From Laceyella sacchari (lineage in GTDB: Bacteria > Bacillota > Bacilli > Thermoactinomycetales > Thermoactinomycetaceae), in NCBI RefSeq assembly GCF_004343255.1, contig NZ_SMDD01000001.1, positions 372,001 through 436,000 of the forward strand: 64,000 nucleotides of DNA, in the 5' to 3' direction. This document shows, in pieces, positions 28,630 through 36,970 of the stretch; within the stretch, counting starts at the first letter, position 1, and every line of letters starts with the position of its first letter. Below the pieces are notes generated by a model that saw nothing but the letters and a program-made list of their open reading frames with translations, was not told the DNA's origin and did not search any database. The position numbers and the translations under genes are program-made.

Positions 28630-28657
28630 ATAAAAAACACCAAGCCCTTGCTTGGTG
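28630..28657 (-). terminator. Intrinsic terminator of the TPR regulator gene
   Basis: On the minus strand CACCAAGC and GCTTGGTG close a four-base loop and are followed by TTTTTTA. Confidence 0.88.
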
Positions 28658-28712
28658 CAGGTTCACTCAATCTGTATCTGTATCATCATCACCGTATCTG
28701 CTGTTGGAAAAT

Positions 28713-30053
28713 TTAGCAAACGTCAAAGATGTCATCCTCGTCCTCCTTAAAGTTTAGTTCTTTCAACAGGAAGAACAAAAGATTGGTCGAATCAGTAAAT
28801 TCTTTTTCTTCTTTCATCTTATCATAACATTCAGCCATTAAATACAATGCTTTTGCTTCCATTGATTTGTAATGGTGATTTTGAGCCAAAATCATAGCTT
28901 GTTTGTATGAAGTAACTGCATCATCATAATGGAGTTGATTTTTAAGGCTGTTTCCACGAACAATGTAGGCTTTGGTTATACGATAGGCATCATTTAGCTT
29001 TTTGCCTAACTCGATGGCTTGTTCTAAATGTTTTTCTGCTTTGTTCCAGTTTTGTTGACCATCATGTAAAATGGCTAGGTATGTATGAGCATCGATATGT
29101 CTACGGGGAAATTTTACGTCTTTGTCATTATTAATCACTAACTCAAAATAGTAAGCAGCTTTACCATATGCTTTTTGCTGTAGATAAATGCTACCTAACA
29201 CATTAAGCAAATCATAGGTACGACTCAAGAAAAGGTTCTTTTTCCCTTTCCGAATTCCCTCTTTGCAACAGGCAATGGCTTCCGAGAACATTTTGCTTTT
29301 TCTGAGTAAGATGGCTCTGAACTTATATAAGTTCAAGGTAACCCTTGTTAACTCAATTTCTTGGATAAGTGGCCAAATCTGGTTTAATAAGTGACTCGCT
29401 TGTTCTGTTTGTCCTGCTCTTAGCAGATACAAAATTTTATTACTTAACAGAATATATCGAACCTCTTTTCGTTCTTTATCTGCTTGAAAGGCCTCTAAAC
29501 CTTGATTAACAAAGGACAATGCTTGGTCCAAGTCATTTTGATGATACGCGCAAGTGCTTAATTCTTTTAAGCATAGAGCAATGATGTTATCCGACGGATT
29601 GAGTGAATGGTGTCGGCATAATAATATAGCTCGCTGAAAGAAATGCTCTGCTTTGTGCCATTCTTGTTTTTTTAAGTGAGCCAATCCCATCAGGTAGTGA
29701 AAATGTGGTGCAAGTGGATGAAAGTCTTCTAACTTTGTACCTAGTAATAAGTCATAAATTATTGTTGTTTCATTGTTGTCTAATAAGGCTTCAATAAAGT
29801 CAAGCTGAAACCGAAGCTCTTCGATTCTCTCTGCTTCTTCTGCAATCAAATGTTTTAAAGAAGCTGGATCGATATTCAATTTTGTTAGTAAATAGTGCAG
29901 TTTTTCCTGTGAAACTCTTTGTTCGCCATTTTCGATAAAACTAATCGTTGCAATAGAGATATTGCGATCTTTTAGATCTTCTAAACGAAGATTTTTTTCT
30001 TTACGTCTCTTTTTTATGATATAGCGAATAAGATCTTGAGACAAATCAGTCAT
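28713..30053 (-). CDS. XRE-family regulator with TPR repeats (RRNPP-like)
   Basis: A 446-residue protein with an N-terminal XRE helix-turn-helix (residues about 8-65, including LEDLKDRNISIATISFIENG) followed by an array of tetratricopeptide repeats filling the rest (for example the segments LAHLKKQEWHKAEHFF, LGSIYLQQKAYGKAAYYFEL and AILHDGQQNWNKAEKHLEQA). This layout is shared with peptide-sensing RRNPP regulators such as PlcR, NprR and AimR. No clear signalling-peptide gene is visible beside it. The ATG follows AAGGAGGG. The gene is AT-rich like the two genes upstream of it on the same strand. Confidence 0.85.
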   Translation of the reverse strand: MTDLSQDLIRYIIKKRRKEKNLRLEDLKDRNISIATISFIENGEQRVSQEKLHYLLTKLNIDPASLKHLIAEEAERIEELRFQLDFIEALLDNNETTIIYDLLLGTKLEDFHPLAPHFHYLMGLAHLKKQEWHKAEHFFQRAILLCRHHSLNPSDNIIALCLKELSTCAYHQNDLDQALSFVNQGLEAFQADKERKEVRYILLSNKILYLLRAGQTEQASHLLNQIWPLIQEIELTRVTLNLYKFRAILLRKSKMFSEAIACCKEGIRKGKKNLFLSRTYDLLNVLGSIYLQQKAYGKAAYYFELVINNDKDVKFPRRHIDAHTYLAILHDGQQNWNKAEKHLEQAIELGKKLNDAYRITKAYIVRGNSLKNQLHYDDAVTSYKQAMILAQNHHYKSMEAKALYLMAECYDKMKEEKEFTDSTNLLFFLLKELNFKEDEDDIFDVC

Positions 30054-30371
30054 ACATTGCTCCCTCCTTAATTGCCACCATTATATATCGAAGTGAGGTT
30101 GTTTGGAATAAAAAGGAATAACATCGTGTGATTTAAATGGTGTAGCTTAAAAGAAGGAGAGCCGCTGAAATTTGATTGATCAGTAATAGCCCGATTGTAT
30201 TGGATTTTGTATAAATTTAACCTAAATAATTTAAATCAGGAAAATAATTGAAAAATGATTGCGGATTGGATTACTATTGATATAGATTGCAGAAAATGGG
30301 TGTTAGTTGTTGCAGAATAGGGAATCCTACTCTGCAACAATTGTAAAAATTAGAAATTCAAATTTGGTGAA

Positions 30372-31085
30372 CTAATGCTTTTTTAAGGGCATTTGTAAAC
30401 CACTTGAGAGGATATTCATGGATTGAGGATCATAATATGTTGAAATGAGTGTGGAGAAACGCTGGTTACCGGTTTCATTGTCAATTTGTTTTAAGACTTT
30501 CAGGTTGGTTATATAATGGACAACTCCGTAACTTCCGATTGCATGCAATCCTGCAATCATTGTGACAAAGTTGGGATCATTCTTACCTAACTGAAGTCTA
30601 CCAAAATAGGCAATGTCTATATTTTCGGCGGGTTGCTTGTCTGATGGGGATAGAAGCTCATTGTTAGTGGTTGTATCAATAAATTTCCACAACCCACCTT
30701 CTTCTTTAAATTTGTAATAGGGATCTGTAGAAAGAATCTCTTTAGTTCTAGGAGAGGATTTAGGACCACAGATGACAATGGAACCTGGTTCGAAATTAAT
30801 ATTTGCGTCAACAGGAATATGTTTTAGATTTACTTCTATACGATGATTGCGCAGAAATTCGGCCAAATGATACGCAGCATAAAAATCCTCTGCTGCAATT
30901 ACAGGCATTGTTCGCCCTAAATTTCTACCTGGAAAGTAGATAGTGATACGTTCTGCCCCAAAAAAGCGAGCGACTACTCTTTTTTTACTCCATTCCATGA
31001 GTTGTGTGAAAATCCAACTACCTATAAGTAGTAAGTTGATCAGCAGAGAGAGGATCAAATCCAGTTTGTCTAACAAGTTTTCCAA
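30372..31085 (-). CDS. Membrane-anchored protein of unknown function
   Basis: A 237-residue protein with one N-terminal transmembrane helix (LDLILSLLINLLLIGSWIFT, residues about 8-27) and a cytoplasmic-looking remainder. The body has alternating strands and helices, including a glycine-rich loop in SIVICGPKSSPRTKEIL and a conserved-looking segment around IAGLHAIGSYGVVHYI. That resembles a nucleotide- or small-ligand-binding domain, but I do not recognise the family and give no function. Translation appears to start at a TTG ten bases after GGAGGA. It follows the PP2C gene by 36 bases, so the two are probably cotranscribed. Confidence 0.75.
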   Translation of the reverse strand: MENLLDKLDLILSLLINLLLIGSWIFTQLMEWSKKRVVARFFGAERITIYFPGRNLGRTMPVIAAEDFYAAYHLAEFLRNHRIEVNLKHIPVDANINFEPGSIVICGPKSSPRTKEILSTDPYYKFKEEGGLWKFIDTTTNNELLSPSDKQPAENIDIAYFGRLQLGKNDPNFVTMIAGLHAIGSYGVVHYITNLKVLKQIDNETGNQRFSTLISTYYDPQSMNILSSGLQMPLKKH

Positions 31086-31121
31086 GTAAAATCAATCCTC
31101 CGGCATTTTATCAGTAGGTGG

Positions 31122-31982
31122 TTAGTTGATGCTGATTAGCAATGCGCTGGCATCATCGTATTGTTTAAAACGTGGATATGTTTGTCCTTGAGGATCAGCT
31201 GATTCTTTGCTCCTGATCAAATCTAAGCATTTATCAAGCCCATAATTATTCACGAACTTGAGTAATTCTCCCCAAGATTTGAAAAGGTCTAATGTTGTTA
31301 CAGCCCTAGCAAAGCCGTCAGTCATCAATAAAACGTGTTTACCCTTTGTTTTGATTGCCAATGTTCCTGTCATAGCATGATAAGCTGCGTCGGGTTTTTC
31401 TGAAGCAATCCAGTAACCATCTATTTGATTTCGGGATGACACTTCTAATTTTACCAGATTCATTTTAATATTGTTAATTGAGTCTGAATGATAGCCATTG
31501 CCACTTTGTAAAAGGTGGTTGATTTCACTTCTCATTTCCACACCGACCTTTTCTAAACGATTATCTGTGAAACAGCGAATTGAATCACTTATATCTGTAA
31601 CTATATAGCTGTCCCCCAACACCAAGTATTCCATCTGTTTATTGTTGATTTTAACCATAGCGACAGTGCTACTTGGTAAAACAAAATTGGCGACTGAACG
31701 ATACTCCCTTAGATTAGAATGATCAAGTACGTATTGAATAGCATAGTGAAGAATCTCTTTAAGATGATAAGGTTCGGCAAAGGAGGTTAGTGCTTTTTTA
31801 ATACCTTTATCTAATTGTTCAACATACCACTTCGTATCAATTTTACTAGGAACCTTAAGTCCATTTGGTACAGAAGCACCATCTAATACCCAATAAACAT
31901 TCTGAAAAGAACTCACTAAATCTTCATTTTTGTTTTTGTCTGGGTTTGGATTTGAAATTGAGTGTAAACGGATATTTGTCAT
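31122..31982 (-). CDS. PP2C-family Ser/Thr protein phosphatase
   Basis: A 286-residue PPM/PP2C phosphatase. Metal-binding aspartates sit in the usual order: NEDL near the N-terminus, VLDGAS, YLVLGDSYIV, LLMTDGFARA and the C-terminal YDDASALLI. The enzyme should dephosphorylate Ser/Thr residues using two metal ions; no partner kinase is in the window. The ATG follows AAGGAGCG. It leads a run of same-strand genes (membrane protein, then TPR regulator) that may form one signalling unit beside the CRISPR array. Confidence 0.82.
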   Translation of the reverse strand: MTNIRLHSISNPNPDKNKNEDLVSSFQNVYWVLDGASVPNGLKVPSKIDTKWYVEQLDKGIKKALTSFAEPYHLKEILHYAIQYVLDHSNLREYRSVANFVLPSSTVAMVKINNKQMEYLVLGDSYIVTDISDSIRCFTDNRLEKVGVEMRSEINHLLQSGNGYHSDSINNIKMNLVKLEVSSRNQIDGYWIASEKPDAAYHAMTGTLAIKTKGKHVLLMTDGFARAVTTLDLFKSWGELLKFVNNYGLDKCLDLIRSKESADPQGQTYPRFKQYDDASALLISIN

Positions 31983-32119
31983 GTTTTCGCTCCTTGTCGT
32001 CTTTGTAATATTTCTTTTATAGGATATACCTTTGTTTGCTCACTTAGAAACTGTCTATTTATTTGTTTAGATAAGGCCTTGGATAACCCTTTTTATATAC
32101 AATGTATTGTTAAAGAGGG

Positions 32120-32215
32120 AATGAAGCGGCGGCCTTTTCCCGTAGAGCGTCGATGCACAAGTGGAGCAATGAGAAAATGGTTATGGAGTCGCAGCTCCGA
32201 GACGCTTTCACTCGC
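32120..32215. repeat. Dispersed hairpin repeat, copy C
   Basis: GAAGCGGCGG, CCTTTTC and AATGAGAAAATGGTT then TGGAG match copy B at 38,432-38,517 in the same order and spacing. An open frame runs through it but is not a gene: it has no ribosome site and consists of the repeat and the CRISPR leader. Confidence 0.5.
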
Positions 32216-32221
32216 TAAAAA

Positions 32222-32322
32222 GTCTGTGAACCTCCCGGGGTTTTTGCATTATCAGAGGTTCACAGACATTTTCGGCTTTTGCTATAATGAAAGTGCTTGA
32301 GATGACTGGCGTTCACATACGG
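32222..32322 (+). promoter_or_regulatory. CRISPR leader with promoter
   Basis: The sequence directly upstream of the first repeat holds a 13-bp inverted repeat (GTCTGTGAACCTC at 32222-32234 and GAGGTTCACAGAC at 32255-32267) and a sigma-A-like promoter: TTCACA (32259-32264), an 18-base spacer and a perfect TATAAT (32283-32288). Transcription would run into the array. The leader side is also the side with intact repeats. Confidence 0.6.
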
Positions 32323-32750
32323 GTTTAGTTGGAACCATAGTGGTATTGAAATCCGATCAGCAACACGATCCAAGCGGCAACGAAAGGGTTTAGTTGGAAC
32401 CATAGTGGTATTGAAATTTCTCAAGAAGAAACGCAACTAAAACTAGACCTAGAGTTTAGTTGGAACCATAGTGGTATTGAAATATACAAATGAATTCCGG
32501 AAGATACCACTCCACCGTCGTTTAGTTGGAACCATAGTGGTATTGAAATTGTATCTTGCAAGTGACAGACGTTCGGCTTTCTTGCCGTTAAGTTGAAACC
32601 ATAGTGGTATTGAAATTTGTTCTTTTCTGATAGCGAAGATGCGGCGATAATGCGTTTAGTTGAAATCATAGTGGTATTGAAATAGCTCATCATTATCTGG
32701 ATCACTTTTGTCCCCGAACGGTTTAGTTAAATCCATAATTGTATTAAAAC
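32323..32750 (+). CRISPR. Orphan CRISPR array, seven repeats
   Basis: Seven 30-base repeats start at 32323, 32388, 32454, 32520, 32587, 32654 and 32721. The repeat begins GTTTAGTTGGAACC and ends AGTGGTATTGAAAT, a form common in type I-B and type III systems. Spacers are 35, 36, 36, 37, 37 and 37 bases. The first four repeats are identical; repeats 5 and 6 each have two changes and repeat 7 is clearly degenerate, as expected at the end far from the leader. No cas gene is in the window, so processing must rely on Cas proteins encoded elsewhere, if any. Confidence 0.95.
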
Positions 32751-32964
32751 TTTCCTGTTCCCTGACCACTTACATCGCACCACGCATCAATAGATGATCC
32801 CAAGAAGAAGATCCTCCCAGCGAGCTTTGCAAAATAAATCCAACCATAAATATCTGAATTGTTATACGATAAGGAGAGGGATTTTAGCCGGCGGGGTTTC
32901 TCACTGTATACAGTCAGACATTAACCGCTCATCCCTCCACAGGCGGATGGTTTAACCCATTTGC

Positions 32965-32993
32965 TTGACAACCATCTATTACTATTTTATGCT
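32965..32993 (+). promoter_or_regulatory. Promoter of the first DoxX gene
   Basis: A perfect TTGACA (32965-32970), a 17-base spacer and TATGCT (32988-32993) precede the DoxX start by about 65 bases. The 210 bases between the array and this promoter hold no gene. Confidence 0.65.
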
Positions 32994-33059
32994 AACTTAC
33001 ATTAAGTAATTTAATTGAATTTTTTATGTCCTATATCCATTTGAGAAAGGATGTATCAC

Positions 33060-33470
33060 ATGCGTTTGAATACAGCAGTGAGTGTGTTGATTTTGAGGAT
33101 TGTGCTCGGTGTGACGTTTCTGGTGCACGGGATTATGAAGTTTACCATGGGCTTGGATGCCGTGGCAGGGATGTTTGCAGGGATGGGGCTTCCCGGGTTC
33201 CTGGGGTACGCGGTGTCCGTGATTGAGTTGGTGGGCGGCGCGGCGATGATTCTCGGTCTGGGTACGCGGGTGGTCGCGTTTTTGTTTGCCTGCGTGATGG
33301 TGGGTGCGATTGTGACCGTTAAATGGTCTGTTGGTTTTGTGGGAAATGAGGATATGGCTGGATATGAGTTTGATCTGGCGCTGTTGGCGATCTCGGTGTC
33401 CTTGCTTCTCACCGGGGGTGGCCGGTGGGCATTGGACCGTTTCTTTGACAAAGAAGAACATTTTAGCTAA
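33060..33470 (+). CDS. DoxX-family membrane protein
   Basis: A 136-residue protein with four hydrophobic helices and the DoxX signature RIVLGVTFLVHGIMKF followed by GYAVSVIELVGGAAMILG. DoxX proteins are small membrane proteins linked to redox or thiol stress in several bacteria, with no settled biochemical role. The ATG at 33060 lies nine bases after AAAGGA; the one at 33051 would leave no spacing. A second DoxX gene occurs at 57105. Confidence 0.85.
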   Translation: MRLNTAVSVLILRIVLGVTFLVHGIMKFTMGLDAVAGMFAGMGLPGFLGYAVSVIELVGGAAMILGLGTRVVAFLFACVMVGAIVTVKWSVGFVGNEDMAGYEFDLALLAISVSLLLTGGGRWALDRFFDKEEHFS

Positions 33471-33558
33471 AACGGCATGTTTCCTTTAGTAGATGGATGA
33501 GGCATGCGGTTTCCGCGCATACTAGGATGAGAAATATGCGCAGATAGGAGACTCATCC

Positions 33559-33978
33559 ATGATACCGATTGATTCAACCATTGAGGGCATTCGGCTGACG
33601 CTGGGGAAGGCGGAGCAGATTTTGGCTCCGGAAGGGTTTGTGCTCGGTGGCGGGCATCAATATGACCATGGCTATTTTGACTATGCCTTAGATGAGGAAG
33701 CGGAACATGGCCACCGTTATTACTTGCGCGTACCAGTGTACGCCGTGTCGGGCGACATTGAGATGGGGCGCGGGGATACGGTGGTGGACTTGGGCAAACC
33801 GTTTGTCATCAAGCATGAGTTTCGCACCGGCAATGATCCGGTCGGAGATAGCGGCGTGGTCAGTGCGCTTGTCAATCAGTTTAGCAAGCCGCTTCCCACA
33901 GAAACAGCTGATATCGCACCGCAGTGGGTGGACCGGGCTCGCCAGAAGGTTGCGCGGTTGGAGTCCCTGTTTACCTAG
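33559..33978 (+). CDS. YugN-like family protein
   Basis: A 139-residue soluble protein matching the YugN-like family of Bacilli: opening MIPIDSTIEGI, the GHQYDHGYFDYALDEEAEHGHRYYLR segment, and the closing WVDRARQKVARLE helix. The family has no known function. TAGGAGACT lies about seven bases before the ATG and a terminator follows. Confidence 0.85.
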   Translation: MIPIDSTIEGIRLTLGKAEQILAPEGFVLGGGHQYDHGYFDYALDEEAEHGHRYYLRVPVYAVSGDIEMGRGDTVVDLGKPFVIKHEFRTGNDPVGDSGVVSALVNQFSKPLPTETADIAPQWVDRARQKVARLESLFT

Positions 33979-33998
33979 TGCAAAGCGTGTAAGAAAAC

Positions 33999-34040
33999 AA
34001 AGGCAGGACGGGACAGAACTCCCGCCCTGCCTTTGTGCGT
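33999..34040. terminator. Terminator between the yugN-like and cobW-like genes
   Basis: AAAGGCAGG and CGGGA on the left pair with TCCCG and CCTGCCTTT on the right. A and T flanks allow use by both convergent genes. Confidence 0.8.
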
Positions 34041-34074
34041 TGTGCAGAGGGTGTCCCGCGTTTGGAAGTTGGCC

Positions 34075-35007
34075 TTAGAGCTTGGCCAATTGTGCTTTTA
34101 ATTCAGTTTCAGGCAAGTCTTCGCCGATGAAAACCACGGTGCTGGGATAGGGAAATGGCTCTTCCGTAAACATCGGCATGCCGTAAGCGTATTGAAACAG
34201 CATGGTTTGCTGGGGCTGATCGTGAAAGCGCAGATATCCTTTTGCCCGGTATAGTGTGTCTGGCGTTGTGCGGAGCCACGCTTCAAACATGTTGCGGTCG
34301 ATCGGTTTGTCCCATGTGTAGGAGAAGGCGCGTACGCGCAAGTGTTCCGCGGCATGCGCCGGTTGGTGTGTTTCTGTGCGGTAAAACGAGGTGTGTGTGC
34401 CGACTGCGTCATAAAGGAGCGGTAAGTCAAATCGCGCAAAATCGGTTACGATCTGGGGCGCGGTGCTGTTGATGCGGGTGAGGTCAGTAGTCAGGCGCTC
34501 GCGTTCACTCTCGGTGACATCACTGGCTTTGTTGATGATCAAAAAGTCAGTAAACCGCACCTGCTCCTCCATCAGGCGTCTCACCCGCACGCTGAGCCGA
34601 TCCCGGTCACGCCAGCGGGGCAAGTCCAAGGTGGTGACGATTTTGCACGTTTTGAGCTGCTTAGCCATCAGTGGCGTGATGCAAGCGTCCAACACTTCGA
34701 TAGGATGGGCCGCTCCGGTCGCCTCGATATAGATGGCGTCAGGCGCATGCTGTTGGCACAAACTCAGCAGTTGATGCGACAGCTGCGCTTGGATCGTGCA
34801 ACAGATGCAGCCGTTTAACAACTCCTTCAACGGGGTGTCCTGTGGCAGGAGGCGCGAATCGACGGAGATATTGCCGATCTCATTCATCAATACGGCCACC
34901 TGGCGGCCACGCTCTTTTTCCCAGGCCAACAGCTGGGTAAGGAGCGTAGTTTTGCCGCTGCCCAGAAATCCGCTTAAAATATAGATTTCTACTGGCTTTG
35001 TGGTCAT
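34075..35007 (-). CDS. CobW/G3E-family GTPase, probable zinc metallochaperone
   Basis: A 310-residue G3E GTPase. It has the P-loop GFLGSGKTT near residue 13, the metal-binding motif CICC (GCxCC form) near residue 66, the guanine-specificity motif INKAS, and the C-terminal CobW domain. Bacillus relatives (YciC/ZagA) are zinc-responsive chaperones under Zur. It is divergent from a 2Fe-2S protein gene with a Zur-like box between them, supporting a zinc-limitation role; cobalt or nickel handling cannot be excluded. The ATG follows GAGGTGA. The 297-base gap upstream also holds a possible hairpin repeat at 35,044-35,119. Confidence 0.85.
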   Translation of the reverse strand: MTTKPVEIYILSGFLGSGKTTLLTQLLAWEKERGRQVAVLMNEIGNISVDSRLLPQDTPLKELLNGCICCTIQAQLSHQLLSLCQQHAPDAIYIEATGAAHPIEVLDACITPLMAKQLKTCKIVTTLDLPRWRDRDRLSVRVRRLMEEQVRFTDFLIINKASDVTESERERLTTDLTRINSTAPQIVTDFARFDLPLLYDAVGTHTSFYRTETHQPAHAAEHLRVRAFSYTWDKPIDRNMFEAWLRTTPDTLYRAKGYLRFHDQPQQTMLFQYAYGMPMFTEEPFPYPSTVVFIGEDLPETELKAQLAKL

Positions 35008-35260
35008 GTTCTATTTCACCTCAACCAAGACGAGACACTGACTAGGGTGTGCCCGTTCAATATGCTGAGCGGCTTCAATGTTGGCCGCTTGCATGTGTCT
35101 GCGTGATTTGCCTGACACGCCTTCACTCGCGTCAAATTAGATCTATCATAACTTGTTCTGCTATCTATGTAAATGATAATTGAACCTGTTTTGTTGAGAT
35201 AGAATTCACTACAAAGTTATAATATAATTGCGATATAAAGAAAGATAGAGATTATTGGTT

Positions 35261-35281
35261 AAATCATAATCATTCTTATTA
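35261..35281. promoter_or_regulatory. Candidate Zur box
   Basis: AAATCATAATCATTCTTATT resembles the Bacillus Zur consensus AAATCGTAATNATTACGATTT, with about 16 of 20 defined positions matching. It lies 25-45 bases before the ferredoxin-like start, where a repressor would block transcription. Fur or PerR sites look related, so the assignment is tentative. Confidence 0.45.
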
Positions 35282-35304
35282 AGTCGATACAAAAAGGTGA
35301 TTAA

Positions 35305-35661
35305 GTGAGCACATGGGATTTTTCGGAGCTGCAACATCATCTCCTGATCTGTAATGGCGGAAGTTGTATGAAACGGCAAGGGGAAGAGGTGACGCAGGCA
35401 ATTCGTGCGGAAATCTCCCGCTTGGGCCTGGATCAACAAATACACACGTCACGGACGAGATGCAATGGGCGTTGCCAAGACGCATGTGTTGTCATCGCAT
35501 ATCCCCAAGGGACGTGGTTTCGCAATGTGAGTCCGGAGCATGCGCCAGCGTTGCTCGAGCGGGTGCGGACGGGGCAAGGGTTTGAGGAGCATGTTAGCCA
35601 CATCTTGGTAGACGGGAAGTTTGTTAGAAGTGAGGTTGCGCCGCTTGGAAAGAAAAAGTGA
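35305..35661 (+). CDS. Thioredoxin-like 2Fe-2S ferredoxin-domain protein
   Basis: A 118-residue protein with the thioredoxin-like ferredoxin fold. Four-cysteine cluster ligands are apparent in CNGGSC near residue 16 and RCNGRCQDAC near residue 52, and the closing region (ALLERVRTGQGFEEHV) matches the family. These proteins carry electrons or serve as cluster sensors; some are fused to cobalt chelatases. The GTG start is preceded by AAAAAGGTGA. A Zur-like box upstream and the divergent CobW GTPase suggest expression during metal shortage. Confidence 0.85.
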   Translation: MSTWDFSELQHHLLICNGGSCMKRQGEEVTQAIRAEISRLGLDQQIHTSRTRCNGRCQDACVVIAYPQGTWFRNVSPEHAPALLERVRTGQGFEEHVSHILVDGKFVRSEVAPLGKKK

Positions 35662-35677
35662 CCCCTTGTTAAGGGGT
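35661..35677. repeat. Short hairpin, copy 1 (shared with 36941)
   Basis: ACCCCTTGTTAAGGGGT immediately after the ferredoxin stop codon forms a perfect 7-bp stem with a three-base loop. The same 16 bases recur at 36941. No T tract follows here. Confidence 0.6.
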
Positions 35678-35895
35678 GAGACTGCTGACAAAGGTAGAAT
35701 AGATCACACATAGATTACTCCAAAAATCATTGCAATACAAAGCTTCCCATTACCCCAAAGGAATGGGCATGCTAGACCACGAACGTATTTTAAAGGTCAG
35801 AAAACTGTTTTTTTTCGCAGAAAATGGAGGCGCGAGCCTTATAAACTCTGTTACGTCAGTGTTTTCATACTGTGCCGCACGAGGAGGAGTATTTC

Positions 35896-36678
35896 ATGCC
35901 GATTGACTTTCATTCTGAGAACAACCGTTTCACATATGCTGCACGTCAGGCTTACTTATCTTGGATATCCACCATCCAAAATATCGTGGATGTGAAAGGC
36001 AAACGCGTTTTGGATATGGGGTGCGGTGGCGGGATTTATTGCAAGGCGTTTGCCCAGATGGGCGCAAAACATGTTACCGGAATCGATTTTTCCAGGGAGA
36101 TGGTCAAAGGCGCCACAGAAAACTGCAAGGACTATCCCCAAATCACCTTTGTCGTAGGGGATGCACTTGATACGAACATGCCAAGTTCAACGTATGATGT
36201 GATCCTAGCAAGAGCACTCATTCACCATCTGTCGGACTTGGAATCGTGTTTCCGTGAGACTTACAGGTTATTGAAACCTGGCGGCATTTTCATCGTGCAG
36301 AACCGCACCATCGAGAATGCATTGCAACCACCGAGTGAAAATCATATTCGAGGGTATTTCTTCGAAGTATACCCAAGACTTATCGACATAGAAGCCGAAC
36401 GTAGGCATGATGGCAAAACAGTTAAGGAAGCCTTACTAAAGGTGGGTTTTCAATCCGTTGACGAACATCCATTATGTGAGACAAGAAAAACTTACACCGG
36501 TCTTGAAGAGCTTAAGAAGGATCTGTTAGCGAGAACAGGTCGGTCCATTTTGCACGAGCTGTCAGATCCGGAATTGGAATATCTCGTTCAGTATATAAGC
36601 GAACGCTTGAGCAATCGCAGTACACAGGAAATTGTCGAACAAGATTATTGGACGATTTGGGTGGCCAAAAAGGAATAA
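35896..36678 (+). CDS. Class I SAM-dependent methyltransferase
   Basis: A 260-residue methyltransferase of the UbiE/Methyltransf_11 type. The SAM-binding motif VLDMGCGGGIYCKAFAQMG is followed by VTGIDFS, VVGDALD and LLKPGGIFIVQNR. The substrate is not predictable. The ATG at 35896 lies six bases after GAGGAGGAG, so the longer in-frame start is rejected. Single gene, with AT-rich sequence upstream. Confidence 0.88.
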   Translation: MPIDFHSENNRFTYAARQAYLSWISTIQNIVDVKGKRVLDMGCGGGIYCKAFAQMGAKHVTGIDFSREMVKGATENCKDYPQITFVVGDALDTNMPSSTYDVILARALIHHLSDLESCFRETYRLLKPGGIFIVQNRTIENALQPPSENHIRGYFFEVYPRLIDIEAERRHDGKTVKEALLKVGFQSVDEHPLCETRKTYTGLEELKKDLLARTGRSILHELSDPELEYLVQYISERLSNRSTQEIVEQDYWTIWVAKKE

Positions 36679-36803
36679 TTGTCAGGCAAATCCGTCAACC
36701 GGTCAACGTTCCAGACAGCGGTTTCAATCGCATTCCTCTCACTCAAACCGTTCCCATCCGTAGCATATCAACATCGAAACGGTGCAAATTATCGCAAAAA
36801 AAA

Positions 36804-36828
36804 CCGTCCTTTTCTCACGAAAGGACGG
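36804..36828 (-). terminator. Hairpin with U-rich 3' end on the minus strand
   Basis: CCGTCCTTT (36804-36812) pairs with AAAGGACGG (36820-36828). On the minus strand it is followed by an eight-base T run, so it is a strong terminator downstream of the subtilase gene, behind a weaker hairpin (CCCCTGG/CCAGGGG) at about 36,891-36,927. Confidence 0.7.
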
Positions 36829-36940
36829 AGAGGCTATAGTCTTTGTCAACAGCTTTTTTGTCGTATTGAAGTGAAATAAAGATCCATACAACCCCTGGCC
36901 CTTTTCTCATGAAAAGATCCAGGGGTTTGTCCTCAAGTTC

Positions 36941-36956
36941 ACCCCTTGTTAAGGGG
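36941..36956. repeat. Short hairpin, copy 2 (shared with 35661)
   Basis: ACCCCTTGTTAAGGGG repeats the hairpin found after the ferredoxin gene and lies 15 bases past the subtilase stop. It may form part of the subtilase terminator region. Confidence 0.6.
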
Positions 36957-36970
36957 CCTTATTCATTGTG

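Noticed and set aside
30255-30320. A 21-codon frame between the TPR regulator and membrane-protein genes, considered as a signalling peptide
   Set aside because: Weak ribosome site, no signal peptide and on the strand opposite to the regulator. Not enough to claim a peptide pheromone.
32079-32300. Open frame of 73 codons before the CRISPR array
   Set aside because: It lies across a dispersed repeat and the CRISPR leader, has no ribosome site and no protein-like pattern.
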